64,000 nucleotides of DNA from an uncultured Planctomycetota bacterium. Its GTDB lineage: Bacteria; Planctomycetota; Phycisphaerae; Phycisphaerales; UBA5793. A model generated the notes under the pieces. The model searched no databases, had not been told where the DNA came from, and saw nothing but the letters and a program-made list of their open reading frames with translations. The stretch is from positions 1 to 64,000 of the forward strand of contig CAADHA010000075.1 of NCBI GenBank assembly GCA_900696685.1, given 5' to 3'. A program made the position numbers and the translations under genes. Of this stretch, positions 17,472 to 26,071 are shown piece after piece (position 1 is the stretch's first letter; every line of letters begins with the position of its first letter).

Positions 17472-19496
17472 CTACGGCCGGGCGGCGCGGATCAGTTCGC
17501 GCGAGTAATTGTCTTTCGCGTCGCTCTCATACTTGCTCAGCAGCGCTTCCACATCCCCGCGCCTGCCCAGGCGCTTCATCAGCGGCGCCAGCCGGCATGC
17601 ATCCACGTAACCCAGCGGCGTGCGGACATGCCGCTCAAGCAGGTTCAGCGCCGCCGCATCGTCGATCGAGCGCAGAGTCGGCCCGCACTTGAGCCAGAGC
17701 ATGTCCCGCTGCGCCGGCGTCACCTGCGACGCCGGAATCTGCTCGATGGCGTGCAGCAGCGATGCCGCGTCCGATTGTCGAAAGACCGGCCCGAGGGCCG
17801 CGGCAATGGCTTCACCATCCGCCGCATCCTTCAGTCGCTCCTCATACAGGCTCAGCGCCAGCGGATCAAGGCCGAGCAGGTTCACGGTCCGCATCACCTC
17901 GGCCCACTGCCCGCCTTCGAGAGCCTCGGGCGTCCGGCGGCGGAGCACCTCGCGCAGGCTCTCTCCCTCGATGGGATGGTCGTCGTCCGACACGCGCGGT
18001 GCAGGTCGGAGCAGCGTCATCAGCGGATCGCCGATCGTCGCCACGCGCCACGGCGTGCCCTCCCAAACCCGCGCCGCGACCAGGAACGGCACGCTCGCCA
18101 GCATCCGCTCGGTGAGCAACTCGGGCGGCACGAAGGCCGCGAGCGTCGGCTCATGCACGCTTCCAACGTAGGCATACGCGCCGCGTTCCAGCCAACGTCC
18201 GCCCAGCGTGTCGCGGTCCACCGGGCGGATGCATGACCAACTGTGTACGAAATGCACCGCGGCCGGCGCGTTGAGGATCGGCACGTCATGGACAAAGACG
18301 CGGCCCTTGTCCGCGGCGTCGAACCAGTTGTGATTCCCCTTGGTGTTCACGAGGATCAGGTCGCGGTTCAGCCCGCGCGGCGCGAGGCGCTCCCACGCGG
18401 CGGCGGTGCTCTCGGGCGACGCGGTGAGATCGCACTCAAAGCCCACTCCGCTCAGGCGCTCCGCGGGCCGGCTCAGCGCGTAGCGCGCCCAGCCCGGCTC
18501 ATCGGGATAGGTGTCGAAGAGCAGAGCCGACTGAGGCGCGAGGAAAATCGCGCACATCGCCATGTACGTGGCACGCGGCGCTTCGCCGAAGATCCACCCC
18601 GCCACCGCCCACCGCCGATGGTCACCGTGGCGCGCCAGGCCGTCCGTCACCGCGTAGCGAGATGCGGGGGCGGGGTCGCCAGGCATGGCGTACTTCACCG
18701 GCAGGTCGCGCACGATGGTGATCGTGTCGACCGCGTCGCCCAGTTGATCCCATGGATAGCCCGCGGCTGCAACGAGCGATTCGACGGCGGCGGCCAGCCG
18801 CGGCCAGTCCTCCGCCTTCACGTAGCCGTCCGGCGAGCCGTAACGCTCGTCGAGAAACGCGAGGGGCTGGCCGCGATCGGCGGCGAGCGCCAGCGCCGCG
18901 GGCCAGGCGCGGTCACGGCCGGAGGTGATGACCACGCCCGGCGCCGTCCATCCCGCGGCTTCGAGCCGCTCCTTCATATCGGGGGGGGGCATGGTCGAAT
19001 CCGCCGATGCGCCCGCGGCGTCGCCGGGCCGCCACGCGCTCGCCGCGGCGCCGCGCATCGCGCTCTCCAGGTCCGCGCCGCGCGGCAGGGCCGCTTCCGT
19101 CGGGGCCTTGCGGATCACTTCCGCCGGCCTGAAGCGCCGGATGAACATCGGCGCGTAGACGTCATCCTCGATGAGCACCGGCCACCGCCCGGCGAGACTC
19201 CACTGCGAGATCGCCTCCAGGAACGTCGCCTCATCGGGTACAAGCACGACGCGATCGACCGTCGGCACGCGGGCGCGGAGCATGGCGATCCGCACGCCCG
19301 GCCGCATCGACCAGTGCAGGTCCTCGACGCGGCGCAGCGCCTCGGCAGGGGAACCCGGCGGGGCGTCCGCGGGGGGCCGCGGTGCTTCGCCCGGCGGCGG
19401 CCATCCGCCTGCGCCCGCCGCCCACGGGCCGGTGAGCAGCGTCAGCGCCATGGCGCACTGCCGCAGCGCCAGATCATGTCGGTGCGCGTGCTTCAT
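17472..19496 (-). CDS. Large exported protein with a C25/caspase-like C-terminal segment, function unknown
   Basis: 674 residues. The N-terminus is compatible with a signal peptide (MALTLLTGPWAAGAGG), followed by a Pro/Ala-rich linker. Residues 380-495 carry a pattern seen at the end of gingipain/caspase-like (C25, TIGR03790-type) proteins: LILVNTKGNHNWFD (His389), VHFVHSWSCIRP (Cys422), ERGAYAYVGSVHEPTLAAFV and a closing WRVATIGDPLMTLL. The spacing suggests a possible His-Cys dyad, but the family match is a visual inference and the usual G-H-G and A-C-x-x-G motifs are not exact. The C-terminal 170 residues are helical, TPR-like repeats. It precedes map on the same strand. Confidence 0.5.
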   Translation of the reverse strand: MKHAHRHDLALRQCAMALTLLTGPWAAGAGGWPPPGEAPRPPADAPPGSPAEALRRVEDLHWSMRPGVRIAMLRARVPTVDRVVLVPDEATFLEAISQWSLAGRWPVLIEDDVYAPMFIRRFRPAEVIRKAPTEAALPRGADLESAMRGAAASAWRPGDAAGASADSTMPPPDMKERLEAAGWTAPGVVITSGRDRAWPAALALAADRGQPLAFLDERYGSPDGYVKAEDWPRLAAAVESLVAAAGYPWDQLGDAVDTITIVRDLPVKYAMPGDPAPASRYAVTDGLARHGDHRRWAVAGWIFGEAPRATYMAMCAIFLAPQSALLFDTYPDEPGWARYALSRPAERLSGVGFECDLTASPESTAAAWERLAPRGLNRDLILVNTKGNHNWFDAADKGRVFVHDVPILNAPAAVHFVHSWSCIRPVDRDTLGGRWLERGAYAYVGSVHEPTLAAFVPPELLTERMLASVPFLVAARVWEGTPWRVATIGDPLMTLLRPAPRVSDDDHPIEGESLREVLRRRTPEALEGGQWAEVMRTVNLLGLDPLALSLYEERLKDAADGEAIAAALGPVFRQSDAASLLHAIEQIPASQVTPAQRDMLWLKCGPTLRSIDDAAALNLLERHVRTPLGYVDACRLAPLMKRLGRRGDVEALLSKYESDAKDNYSRELIRAARP

Positions 19497-19529
19497 CTTC
19501 AGTTGTCGATTGTAGGGTGAGGAGCGACC

Positions 19530-19835
19530 TCACTGCGACCGGATGTACACGGTGCGCTGCGAGCGGACGCTTGAACCGCCGCCGCCGAGCAGGCCGAGAT
19601 CGATGAGCACGGCGATGACGATCACGATGATCCACCCGCCGCTGATGGCGTGGCCCGTCTCCGTCGCCGCCCAGGCGTAGGCCAGCGTCGTCACCGGCAT
19701 GAAGAAGAAGCCCAGCAGCGGCCAGATCGTGGTCCGGTAGGCGTGGCCGATGTAGTCGGAGAAGATCACCACGAGGATGATCGCCAGCCGCGGCATGACC
19801 AGCGCAAGCAGTCCGACGAGACAGGGCATGGACAA
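19530..19835 (-). CDS. Small integral membrane protein
   Basis: 101 residues with three predicted membrane segments (LVGLLALVMPRLAIILVVIF, IWPLLGFFFMPVTTLAYAW, WIIVIVIAVLIDLGLLGG) and a basic polar tail. It resembles a widespread family of unnamed bacterial membrane proteins with the pattern W-P-x-L-G-F-x-F-x-P-x-T-T-L-A-Y. The function is unknown. It lies upstream of the large secreted-protein gene with 33 bp between them and diverges from the MFS gene. Confidence 0.65.
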   Translation of the reverse strand: MSMPCLVGLLALVMPRLAIILVVIFSDYIGHAYRTTIWPLLGFFFMPVTTLAYAWAATETGHAISGGWIIVIVIAVLIDLGLLGGGGSSVRSQRTVYIRSQ

Positions 19836-19895
19836 CGCTACGGCGTCCGCGACGGCGCGGCAAGTGCCCGAACATCGCGCCTACGCTCGCCATTC

Positions 19896-21239
19896 ATGTT
19901 GCGGTCCTTTCTGCCATCCTCCGCCCGGCCGCTGGTGCGCCGCAACTACCGCTATGAACTCGCGGCGGTGGCCTCGTGGCCGATCGCGGTGGCGATGATC
20001 GAAGGCTCGGTGACGGGCATTCTCGCCAAGAAGGCCTTCGAGGGCACGCCGGACTGGATCATCGCCACCCTCGCCGCCGCCCCGGCCTTCTGCAACATGT
20101 CGAGCCTCGTCTGGGCCCGCCTCGCCGACGGCCGGCGCACGCTGCGCAACCTGCTGACGCTGCAACTGGGCGTCGTCGCGCTCGTCGCGTTCATTGCCCT
20201 GCTGCCTCGCTCGACGGCGGGGCTGTATCTCTTCACCGCGGCGGCGGTGCTGGCGCGGCTGCTGATGACCGGCGTCATCACTCTCCGCGCCGTGCTGTGG
20301 CGCGCCAACTACGCGCGGCACGAGCGGAGCATGATCACGGGGCGGCTCATCATCGTGCAGACCCTCCTCGTCTCGACCTCGACGCTCCTTCTCGGCCGCC
20401 TGATGGACTGGAACCGCGATAGTTTCCACTCTGTCTACGCCGCGGCCGTGTGCTTCGGCCTGGTGGGCGTGTGGTTCTTTTCGCGCCTGCGCCTGCGGCA
20501 CCCGTTTCTCATCCGGCCGTCGATCGCGCCGCGCGAGCAGCCGCACGGCTGGTCGCTGGCGGGATTGATGGCGGAGTGGAGCGCGACGCTGGGCGAGATG
20601 GTGCGGGTCATGCGCACGGACGCGGCCTACCGCGGATTCATGATCTGCATGTTCATCCTCGGCATCTCGAATCTTGCCATGGACGGGCCGCTCATCAAGG
20701 TGATGGATGAGCAGTTCAGCCTCAACTACCTGCAGACGATTCTGCTGCTCCATTCGCTGCCTCTGGCGCTCATGCCCGTGTCGATCCCGGTATGGGCGCG
20801 CCTCATGCGGCGCTCGCACATCATCCGCTTCCGCGCGATTCACGGCTGGACATTTGTGGGTGCGCAGTTCTGCGTCTTCGGGGCGGTGATGACCGGGTCA
20901 ATTCCGCTGCTGACGATGGGCATGGTGCTGCGCGGGCTGGGCTTCGGCGGCGGCGAACTGGCCTGGAACCTCGGCCACAACGACTTCGCCACCAGCGAGC
21001 GCGCCAGCCTCTACATGACCATCCACGTCACGCTCACGGGCATTCGCGGCCTCATCGGCGGATTCGGCGGCATGTGGCTCTACGCCGGTTTCCCGGCTTC
21101 CGACGGGGTCAAACCGCTCCTCGGGGAATACTCTTTCCTCTTCTGGGCGGTCATCTGCACGGCGGGGGCGCTGGGGTTCGTCTACCTCAACTTCAGCCTG
21201 CCCGAACTGACCGGCCGCGAACCCGGAGGTGATCGCTGA
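19896..21239 (+). CDS. MFS-type transporter
   Basis: 447 residues with about 11-12 membrane segments (for example LLTLQLGVVALVAFIALLP, YAAAVCFGLVGVWFFSRLRL, FLFWAVICTAGALGFVYLNF). The loop ARLADGRRTLRNLL matches the MFS motif A position between helices 2 and 3. The substrate is unknown. The ATG at 19896 is used because upstream in-frame codons overlap the divergent membrane-protein gene. The stop overlaps the holB start as TGATG, and the perfect Shine-Dalgarno GGAGGTGATC inside its last codons serves holB. Confidence 0.83.
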   Translation: MLRSFLPSSARPLVRRNYRYELAAVASWPIAVAMIEGSVTGILAKKAFEGTPDWIIATLAAAPAFCNMSSLVWARLADGRRTLRNLLTLQLGVVALVAFIALLPRSTAGLYLFTAAAVLARLLMTGVITLRAVLWRANYARHERSMITGRLIIVQTLLVSTSTLLLGRLMDWNRDSFHSVYAAAVCFGLVGVWFFSRLRLRHPFLIRPSIAPREQPHGWSLAGLMAEWSATLGEMVRVMRTDAAYRGFMICMFILGISNLAMDGPLIKVMDEQFSLNYLQTILLLHSLPLALMPVSIPVWARLMRRSHIIRFRAIHGWTFVGAQFCVFGAVMTGSIPLLTMGMVLRGLGFGGGELAWNLGHNDFATSERASLYMTIHVTLTGIRGLIGGFGGMWLYAGFPASDGVKPLLGEYSFLFWAVICTAGALGFVYLNFSLPELTGREPGGDR

Positions 21240-22327
21240 TGCGGCACATCATCGGTCAGGACGGCGCGATTGAGATTCTCCAGGGCGCTCTGCGCGCGGG
21301 CCGCCTTCATCACGCCTGGATCTTCCACGGCCCAACAGGGGTCGGCAAACGGACCACTGCCGAGGCGCTCGCGGCCGTCCTTCTCGATCCTGATGCGTCG
21401 CCGAACCTGGCCGGAATGATCGAGGCCGATCCGCAGGGCCGTACGGCCCATCTCATTGCCGCGGGCACGCACCCGGATGTGCATGTCATCTCGCGCCGCC
21501 TTGCGGAGTTCTCATCGGATCCGGAGATCAGGCGGCGCAAGCAGACGAATATCTCGGTGGGCGCGGTGCGCGAGTTCATCGTCGAGCCCGCGGCGCGATC
21601 GGGCCAGGGGCATGCCGGCAGCCTCGCTTCCAAGGTGTTCATCATTGACGAGGCGGAGTACCTCGCGGTCGAGGGGCAGAACGCATTGCTCAAGACGCTC
21701 GAGGAACCGCCGCCGGGCACCGTGCTCATCCTCATCACGGCCAATGAGGATGTGCTTGCGGCGACAATCCGCAGCCGGTGCCAGCGCGTGGCATTCTCGC
21801 CCCTGGACGATGCCGCGATGGAGCAATGGATGAACAGGGCGGGAATCACTGTGGACGCCGCTCAGCGCCGCTGGCTGCTCCGATTCGCTGAGGGAGCGCC
21901 CGGGCTTGCGGCGCAGGCAATGGAGCACGGTCTTTATGACTGGTTCGTTCAGATCAATCCGATGATTTGCCAGATCGACGAAGGGGGTTTCCCGGTCGAG
22001 ATCGGCGCCGTGGCCGCGAAACTCATTGAGACGTATGCGGCAGCCAAGGTCAAAGCCAATCCGAATGCGAGCAAGGAGGCGGCGAACCGCGACGCGGCCG
22101 ACTTTCTCTTCGTGCTGCTGGCGCGTGAAGTGAGTGAGAGACTCAATCGCACCGTCGTAGCGGGCAACGACCCGGACGGCTATCTCGCCGTGCTTGACCT
22201 GATCCACGAGGCAGAGGGGCAACTGGATTCTCACCTCAACGTGGGGCAGGTGCTGGAGAACCTGTTCATCCAGTGGGCGAACCTCTTCGATCCGGTCGTG
22301 GCCCGAGCCGGTATACGTTCGCACTGA
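21239..22327 (+). CDS. holB: DNA polymerase III delta' subunit
   Basis: 362 residues. An AAA+ clamp-loader fold with Walker A (FHGPTGVGKRTTAEA, residues 29-43), the DEAE Walker B box followed by EGQNALLKTLEEPP, and the sensor motif IRSRCQRV. In the replisome delta' opens the beta clamp together with delta and tau/gamma. An insertion after Walker A (GMIEADPQGRTAHLIAAG) is longer than in E. coli, and the usual four zinc-binding cysteines are absent. The C-terminal 100 residues are helical as expected. Translation is probably coupled to the upstream transporter through the TGATG overlap. A DnaX paralogue is not excluded, but the absence of the zinc site and of a long C-terminal extension favours delta'. 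Confidence 0.87.
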   Translation: MRHIIGQDGAIEILQGALRAGRLHHAWIFHGPTGVGKRTTAEALAAVLLDPDASPNLAGMIEADPQGRTAHLIAAGTHPDVHVISRRLAEFSSDPEIRRRKQTNISVGAVREFIVEPAARSGQGHAGSLASKVFIIDEAEYLAVEGQNALLKTLEEPPPGTVLILITANEDVLAATIRSRCQRVAFSPLDDAAMEQWMNRAGITVDAAQRRWLLRFAEGAPGLAAQAMEHGLYDWFVQINPMICQIDEGGFPVEIGAVAAKLIETYAAAKVKANPNASKEAANRDAADFLFVLLAREVSERLNRTVVAGNDPDGYLAVLDLIHEAEGQLDSHLNVGQVLENLFIQWANLFDPVVARAGIRSH

Positions 22328-22351
22328 GGGTGGATTTCGGCCTGATTCGCG

Positions 22352-22843
22352 TCAACCCTGGATGCTGATTGAGGCGGTGGGGGAGCGATCGGACGCCGCG
22401 GCCCGCTCTTCGCGCAACCTGCACAACACCAGGCGCCACGTTTCGTTCTCAAACTCGAGGAGTTTGATCACCTCGTCGGCGATGGCGGCGTCGCGCTGGG
22501 CGCTGGCGTCCATCAGGCGGCGGTACATGAAGGTGTAGAGCGCGGCGAGTCGGCGGCACAGGTCCGGCGCCACCTCGGGCCTCAGGGCGCTGATCAACTC
22601 CATCAGGATGTCCTGGCACTGGTGTATGCCCTGGTAACTCTTCTCGTATTGGCGCTCACGCAGTCCCTCCGCCCCCTGTCGCGCGAAGCGCAACGCCCCC
22701 TCGAGGAGCATCATCCGCAGTTCCTCGGGGCTGGCGGAGAGGACGCGCTGACGCAGGTAGGCGTTCGCACCCGAGTTGGTGGTCGTGCGAGCGATCTGCT
22801 TTTCGGAGGAGTCGGGCTGTGCCTTCAACTGGCGGTGAGTCAT
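22352..22843 (-). CDS. fliS: Flagellar export chaperone FliS
   Basis: 163 residues. NAYLRQRVLSASPEELRMML followed by LEGALRFARQGAEGL is the FliS signature, and the rest is a four-helix bundle (YEKSYQGIHQCQDILMELIS, LYTFMYRRLMDAS). FliS binds flagellin C-termini in the cytoplasm and prevents premature polymerisation before export. It lies 78 bp downstream of fliD on the same strand, the standard gene order. The polar N-terminal 25 residues and C-terminal 15 residues extend beyond the core. It converges on holB with 24 bp between the stops. Confidence 0.93.
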   Translation of the reverse strand: MTHRQLKAQPDSSEKQIARTTTNSGANAYLRQRVLSASPEELRMMLLEGALRFARQGAEGLRERQYEKSYQGIHQCQDILMELISALRPEVAPDLCRRLAALYTFMYRRLMDASAQRDAAIADEVIKLLEFENETWRLVLCRLREERAAASDRSPTASISIQG

Positions 22844-22921
22844 GGGTTCATTGAGATCGGCCTGCGGGGGGCATCGGCATTGAGGATCATTCGAAGGTCC
22901 GGATAGGGCGTCCGCTCCTCG

Positions 22922-25756
22922 TTATTGCTGAATCGGCCTGATCGCGCCCAACGCCGTCTGCTGGCTCTGGAGCGAAGCAAGAGCACGTTCCATCGCGCTG
23001 AACTGCCGCTCGAGCATGACCCGCCGCGCCTCGAGCCGGACGTCGAAGGCCTCAATTCTCTTTCGCTGCAGACTGATGAGCGTGTCATAGTTGCGGCTGA
23101 CCAGCGTGAGCGATCCGTCGATCGAGTTGGTCATGCTCTTGGTGAGTTCGTTGAGCCGCTCGACGACGCCGAGCGATTCGTAGATGGGATCCGGCGCCGG
23201 CGCGGAGATCCCATTGCCAAGGTCGATGTTCTGATCTTCCGCGAGTTGGCGCGCGGCGAAGACGTTGGCGACGGCCTCCGGGTCTTCGGCCAGGGCGGTC
23301 CGCAGCCGATCTTCGTTGAGGACGAGCTTTCCGCCTGCGCCGACAGTGACTCCGACCTGCGCGAGGTTCTGGTACTGTGTCTCGACGCCGAGGGCGCTGC
23401 CCTGCACCGTGCGGTACAACTGGCTGCGGATCCGCGCGATGGTCGAGTTGCCCAGCAGAATGCCCTTCTGTTCCGTCTCCGGGTCGTACTTGCCGAGTTC
23501 GCCGATGCGGGTCAGGACGTTGTTGAAGGCCGTCACCCACGACTTGACCGACTCAATCTTCTTGCCGGTGTCGTCGGCAACGGTAAGCGTCACGGGCGAT
23601 TCGCTTGCGGCACGCAGGTCGATCGTGACGCCGGCCACGACGTTGTCGAGCGTGTTGCGCGTCGAGGTGACGAGGATCGCCTGCGCCGGATCGGTCGAGC
23701 CGAAGAACACGACTGCGTCCTGCGCCCTGACCATCTCGCTCAGGCCGAGGTCCACGCCGCCTGTGTCGATGACGAGGTCGCCCGCGGAGCCTGTGATCTT
23801 GCTTGCGATGGAGAGAAAGAAGGGGTTGGTCGGGCTGCCGTTGCTGATGATCGATGCCGAGACGTTGAACTTCGCGTTGTTGATCTTCGAGATCACCGTG
23901 TCGAGCGTGTCGGTGGCTTCGAGCGCCAGTCGCTGCTCATAGGATCCGTCGATGAAGTTGCTGTTCTCCACGTCGGCGCCCTGGCCGAGGATATTGAGGT
24001 CTCTGGCCGTTGTGCCGGAGACGGTCTCAACCTTGATGGCGACGAAGGGGTTGCTTGCGGTGTTCTCGATGAGCAGGCCGTCGCCCGTGTCATTGACGCG
24101 GGCGTTGATCGACAACCCCTGCGCATTGATCTCGGCGATGACGTCCTGTAGCGTCTTTGAGTCGCTGCCGATGTCCACGAGCGCCGTCTGGCCAAGGCCG
24201 TCGGTGATGCGGAAGACGCCCGTGCCCACGCCCCGGCCGTAGTTCAGTTCGCTCAGGGCCTTGGCCGAGGAGACGTACTGCAACTGGATGTTCTGGCCCG
24301 CGACCTCGTTGCTCGCCACACCGCCGGGATCGGTCTCGATACCCAGCGCGGCCGCGGCGTCTCCCGAGATGATGAGGTTGCCTCCGCCGCCGACGGTGTC
24401 CGTGATCTTCAGCCCGTTGCCGGCGCGGTTGAGCGAGGCGGTGATGTTGAGCGTGGCCGAGGCGTTGACTTCACGGACAATGTCGCTCACCGACCAGTCG
24501 GGGTCGATGGTGAAGGTGTCGCTGTTGCCGGCGCGATCCTGGATGGTCAGCGTGGTGGCGCCGCCGAGGCCCCCGCCTCCGTTGAGGCTTCGCGTCAGGA
24601 CGCTGTTGAGTCCGGCGCGGATGCGGCCTCCGGCGATCGTGTCGGGGTCAGAGATGTCGGCCGCCTTGTAGATGCCCAGGTCCACCGCCGCCTGCGTCGC
24701 ACCGGCCGTTCCCGGCAGGACCTCGAATGTCGAACCGCCCGTTGTCGTATCCGTCAGTTCGATGCTCAGGCGGTCGGCGCTGATCGCCATGGTTACGGCT
24801 CCGCCCGTCTGCGATTCGATGCGCTCCTTTGCGCCCTGGAGCGTTGTGACCGGATCGAGAAACCCTGCGCCGTCCGTGATGCGGCCAAGTTTAATATCGT
24901 GCAGGGTGCCGTCCGCGGTGCGAACCTGGAAGTCCGTCACGTCCAGGCCGCGGTTGATGAGCACGCCGTTGCCGTCGTTGAGTGTGGCGAGGCGAGTCGA
25001 AAGGGTAATGTCGTTGATCTGCGAGCCGACGATGCGGCCGGTCAGGCCCGAGTCGGAGCCGGCGATGCCGAGTGAAGTGGCGGTGGAGTAGCCGGTCACG
25101 TTTTCGATCTTGAGCATGCCGCCGCCGCCGGCATTGTCAACGACCTGAAGGCCTGTGCCATTGTCATTCACGGACGCCGTAACGTCGATGCCCGTGTTGT
25201 CGTTGATCGCCTTGAGGACGTCGCCGACGGTGACAACAGTCGAAAGGTCAATGGTGGCGCTGGCGCCGGCGGAGTCGGTGATCCTGATCTTTCCGCGGCT
25301 GACGCCGTTGCCGCCGTTGAGCGAAGAGAGGGCCGTGTCCGTCTCCAACCGCCCTTTGCCGTATTCGAACGAGATCTCAGTCAGCCCCAGTCCGGTGCTG
25401 TTTCGGTCGGCGACGCCTGCGGAGAGGTACTGGCTTGAGGAAACAAGGCGGTTGACAAGGAAGGTGTAGGAACCGACCTGTGCGCTGCTGCCGGCCGTGG
25501 CGGTCAGTACGTCGGGGTGGCTGGTGGTCGTGGACTTGGACTGAAAGATCTTGTCAGTGCTGAACTTCGCCGAGGCGGACTGGAGGGAGAGCAGGAGGCT
25601 GTTGAGCCCAAGGAATGCAGACTGTTCAGCCTGGAGTTGGGTCTGGCGGTTGAGGGCAAGCACCTTGGGCCGCGCCTCGATTGCCAGCAGTTGCTGGATG
25701 AGGCGGGAGGTGTCGATGCCGCTGACCAGCCCGATGCCAGTGGAGATGCCCGTCAT
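22922..25756 (-). CDS. fliD: Flagellar hook-associated protein 2 (filament cap) with repeated insert modules
   Basis: 944 residues, much longer than common FliD (about 450-680). The N-terminus (STGIGLVSGIDTSRLIQQLL then AIEARP) and C-terminus (KSMTNSIDGSLTLVSRNYD) are standard coiled-coil ends of the cap protein. The middle is built of at least four related modules of about 85-100 residues, each starting with LN-G-x-G-V/G and containing RITD and AINDNTGIDVTASVNDNGTG-like segments (about residues 146-232, 258-365, 391-473, 504-600). These are the flagellin-IN type repeats seen in hook-associated proteins, here amplified. GGAGACGGG precedes the ATG. FliD caps the growing filament tip and may bind surfaces, so the extra modules probably enlarge the exposed part. 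Confidence 0.92.
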   Translation of the reverse strand: MTGISTGIGLVSGIDTSRLIQQLLAIEARPKVLALNRQTQLQAEQSAFLGLNSLLLSLQSASAKFSTDKIFQSKSTTTSHPDVLTATAGSSAQVGSYTFLVNRLVSSSQYLSAGVADRNSTGLGLTEISFEYGKGRLETDTALSSLNGGNGVSRGKIRITDSAGASATIDLSTVVTVGDVLKAINDNTGIDVTASVNDNGTGLQVVDNAGGGGMLKIENVTGYSTATSLGIAGSDSGLTGRIVGSQINDITLSTRLATLNDGNGVLINRGLDVTDFQVRTADGTLHDIKLGRITDGAGFLDPVTTLQGAKERIESQTGGAVTMAISADRLSIELTDTTTGGSTFEVLPGTAGATQAAVDLGIYKAADISDPDTIAGGRIRAGLNSVLTRSLNGGGGLGGATTLTIQDRAGNSDTFTIDPDWSVSDIVREVNASATLNITASLNRAGNGLKITDTVGGGGNLIISGDAAAALGIETDPGGVASNEVAGQNIQLQYVSSAKALSELNYGRGVGTGVFRITDGLGQTALVDIGSDSKTLQDVIAEINAQGLSINARVNDTGDGLLIENTASNPFVAIKVETVSGTTARDLNILGQGADVENSNFIDGSYEQRLALEATDTLDTVISKINNAKFNVSASIISNGSPTNPFFLSIASKITGSAGDLVIDTGGVDLGLSEMVRAQDAVVFFGSTDPAQAILVTSTRNTLDNVVAGVTIDLRAASESPVTLTVADDTGKKIESVKSWVTAFNNVLTRIGELGKYDPETEQKGILLGNSTIARIRSQLYRTVQGSALGVETQYQNLAQVGVTVGAGGKLVLNEDRLRTALAEDPEAVANVFAARQLAEDQNIDLGNGISAPAPDPIYESLGVVERLNELTKSMTNSIDGSLTLVSRNYDTLISLQRKRIEAFDVRLEARRVMLERQFSAMERALASLQSQQTALGAIRPIQQ

Positions 25757-26071
25757 TTCCCGTCTCCGTGATGATCGTCCCGGAAGGCAAGGCGCGGTTC
25801 CGCGCGCAGCAGGTCTCTTGCGCCGGAGGAATGAGCAAGGCCGATGCCGTCGGGCCTCCGGGCCGATGCCGCAGGGCTGATTATCGACCCGAGTCCGATC
25901 CCCCCTGCAACAGCCGTCTCAGGCGCAGTCCTTGCGCACTCGGGCAAGATCGGCTGATCCGAGGCTGTTCTTGACGATCGTGCAACGCCTGTCCGCAACA
26001 ATCGGACCGTGACAGCCGCTCGACCCCACGGCCGCCTTACCTGTCCGCGTCGGCGGGCCGATCTTCCCACC
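25757..26071. other. Divergent intergenic region between fliD and the HDOD-kinase gene
   Basis: No convincing ORF was found. On the minus strand GTCGATAA (7 of 8 matches to the flagellar sigma28 -10 box) lies about 120-130 bp upstream of fliD, but no TAAA-type -35 box is at the required distance. Nothing else stands out. Both flanking genes must be transcribed from within this segment or just inside the opposite gene. Confidence 0.5.

Noticed and set aside
18243-19520. 425-residue plus-strand frame opposite the large exported protein
   Set aside because: It has Arg/His-rich antisense composition and no homology features. The minus-strand gene has a signal peptide and structured segments.
25757-26000. 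Sigma28 flagellar promoter upstream of fliD
   Set aside because: GTCGATAA resembles the -10 box, but the sequence at the -35 distance is G-rich and has no TAAA. I leave it unassigned.
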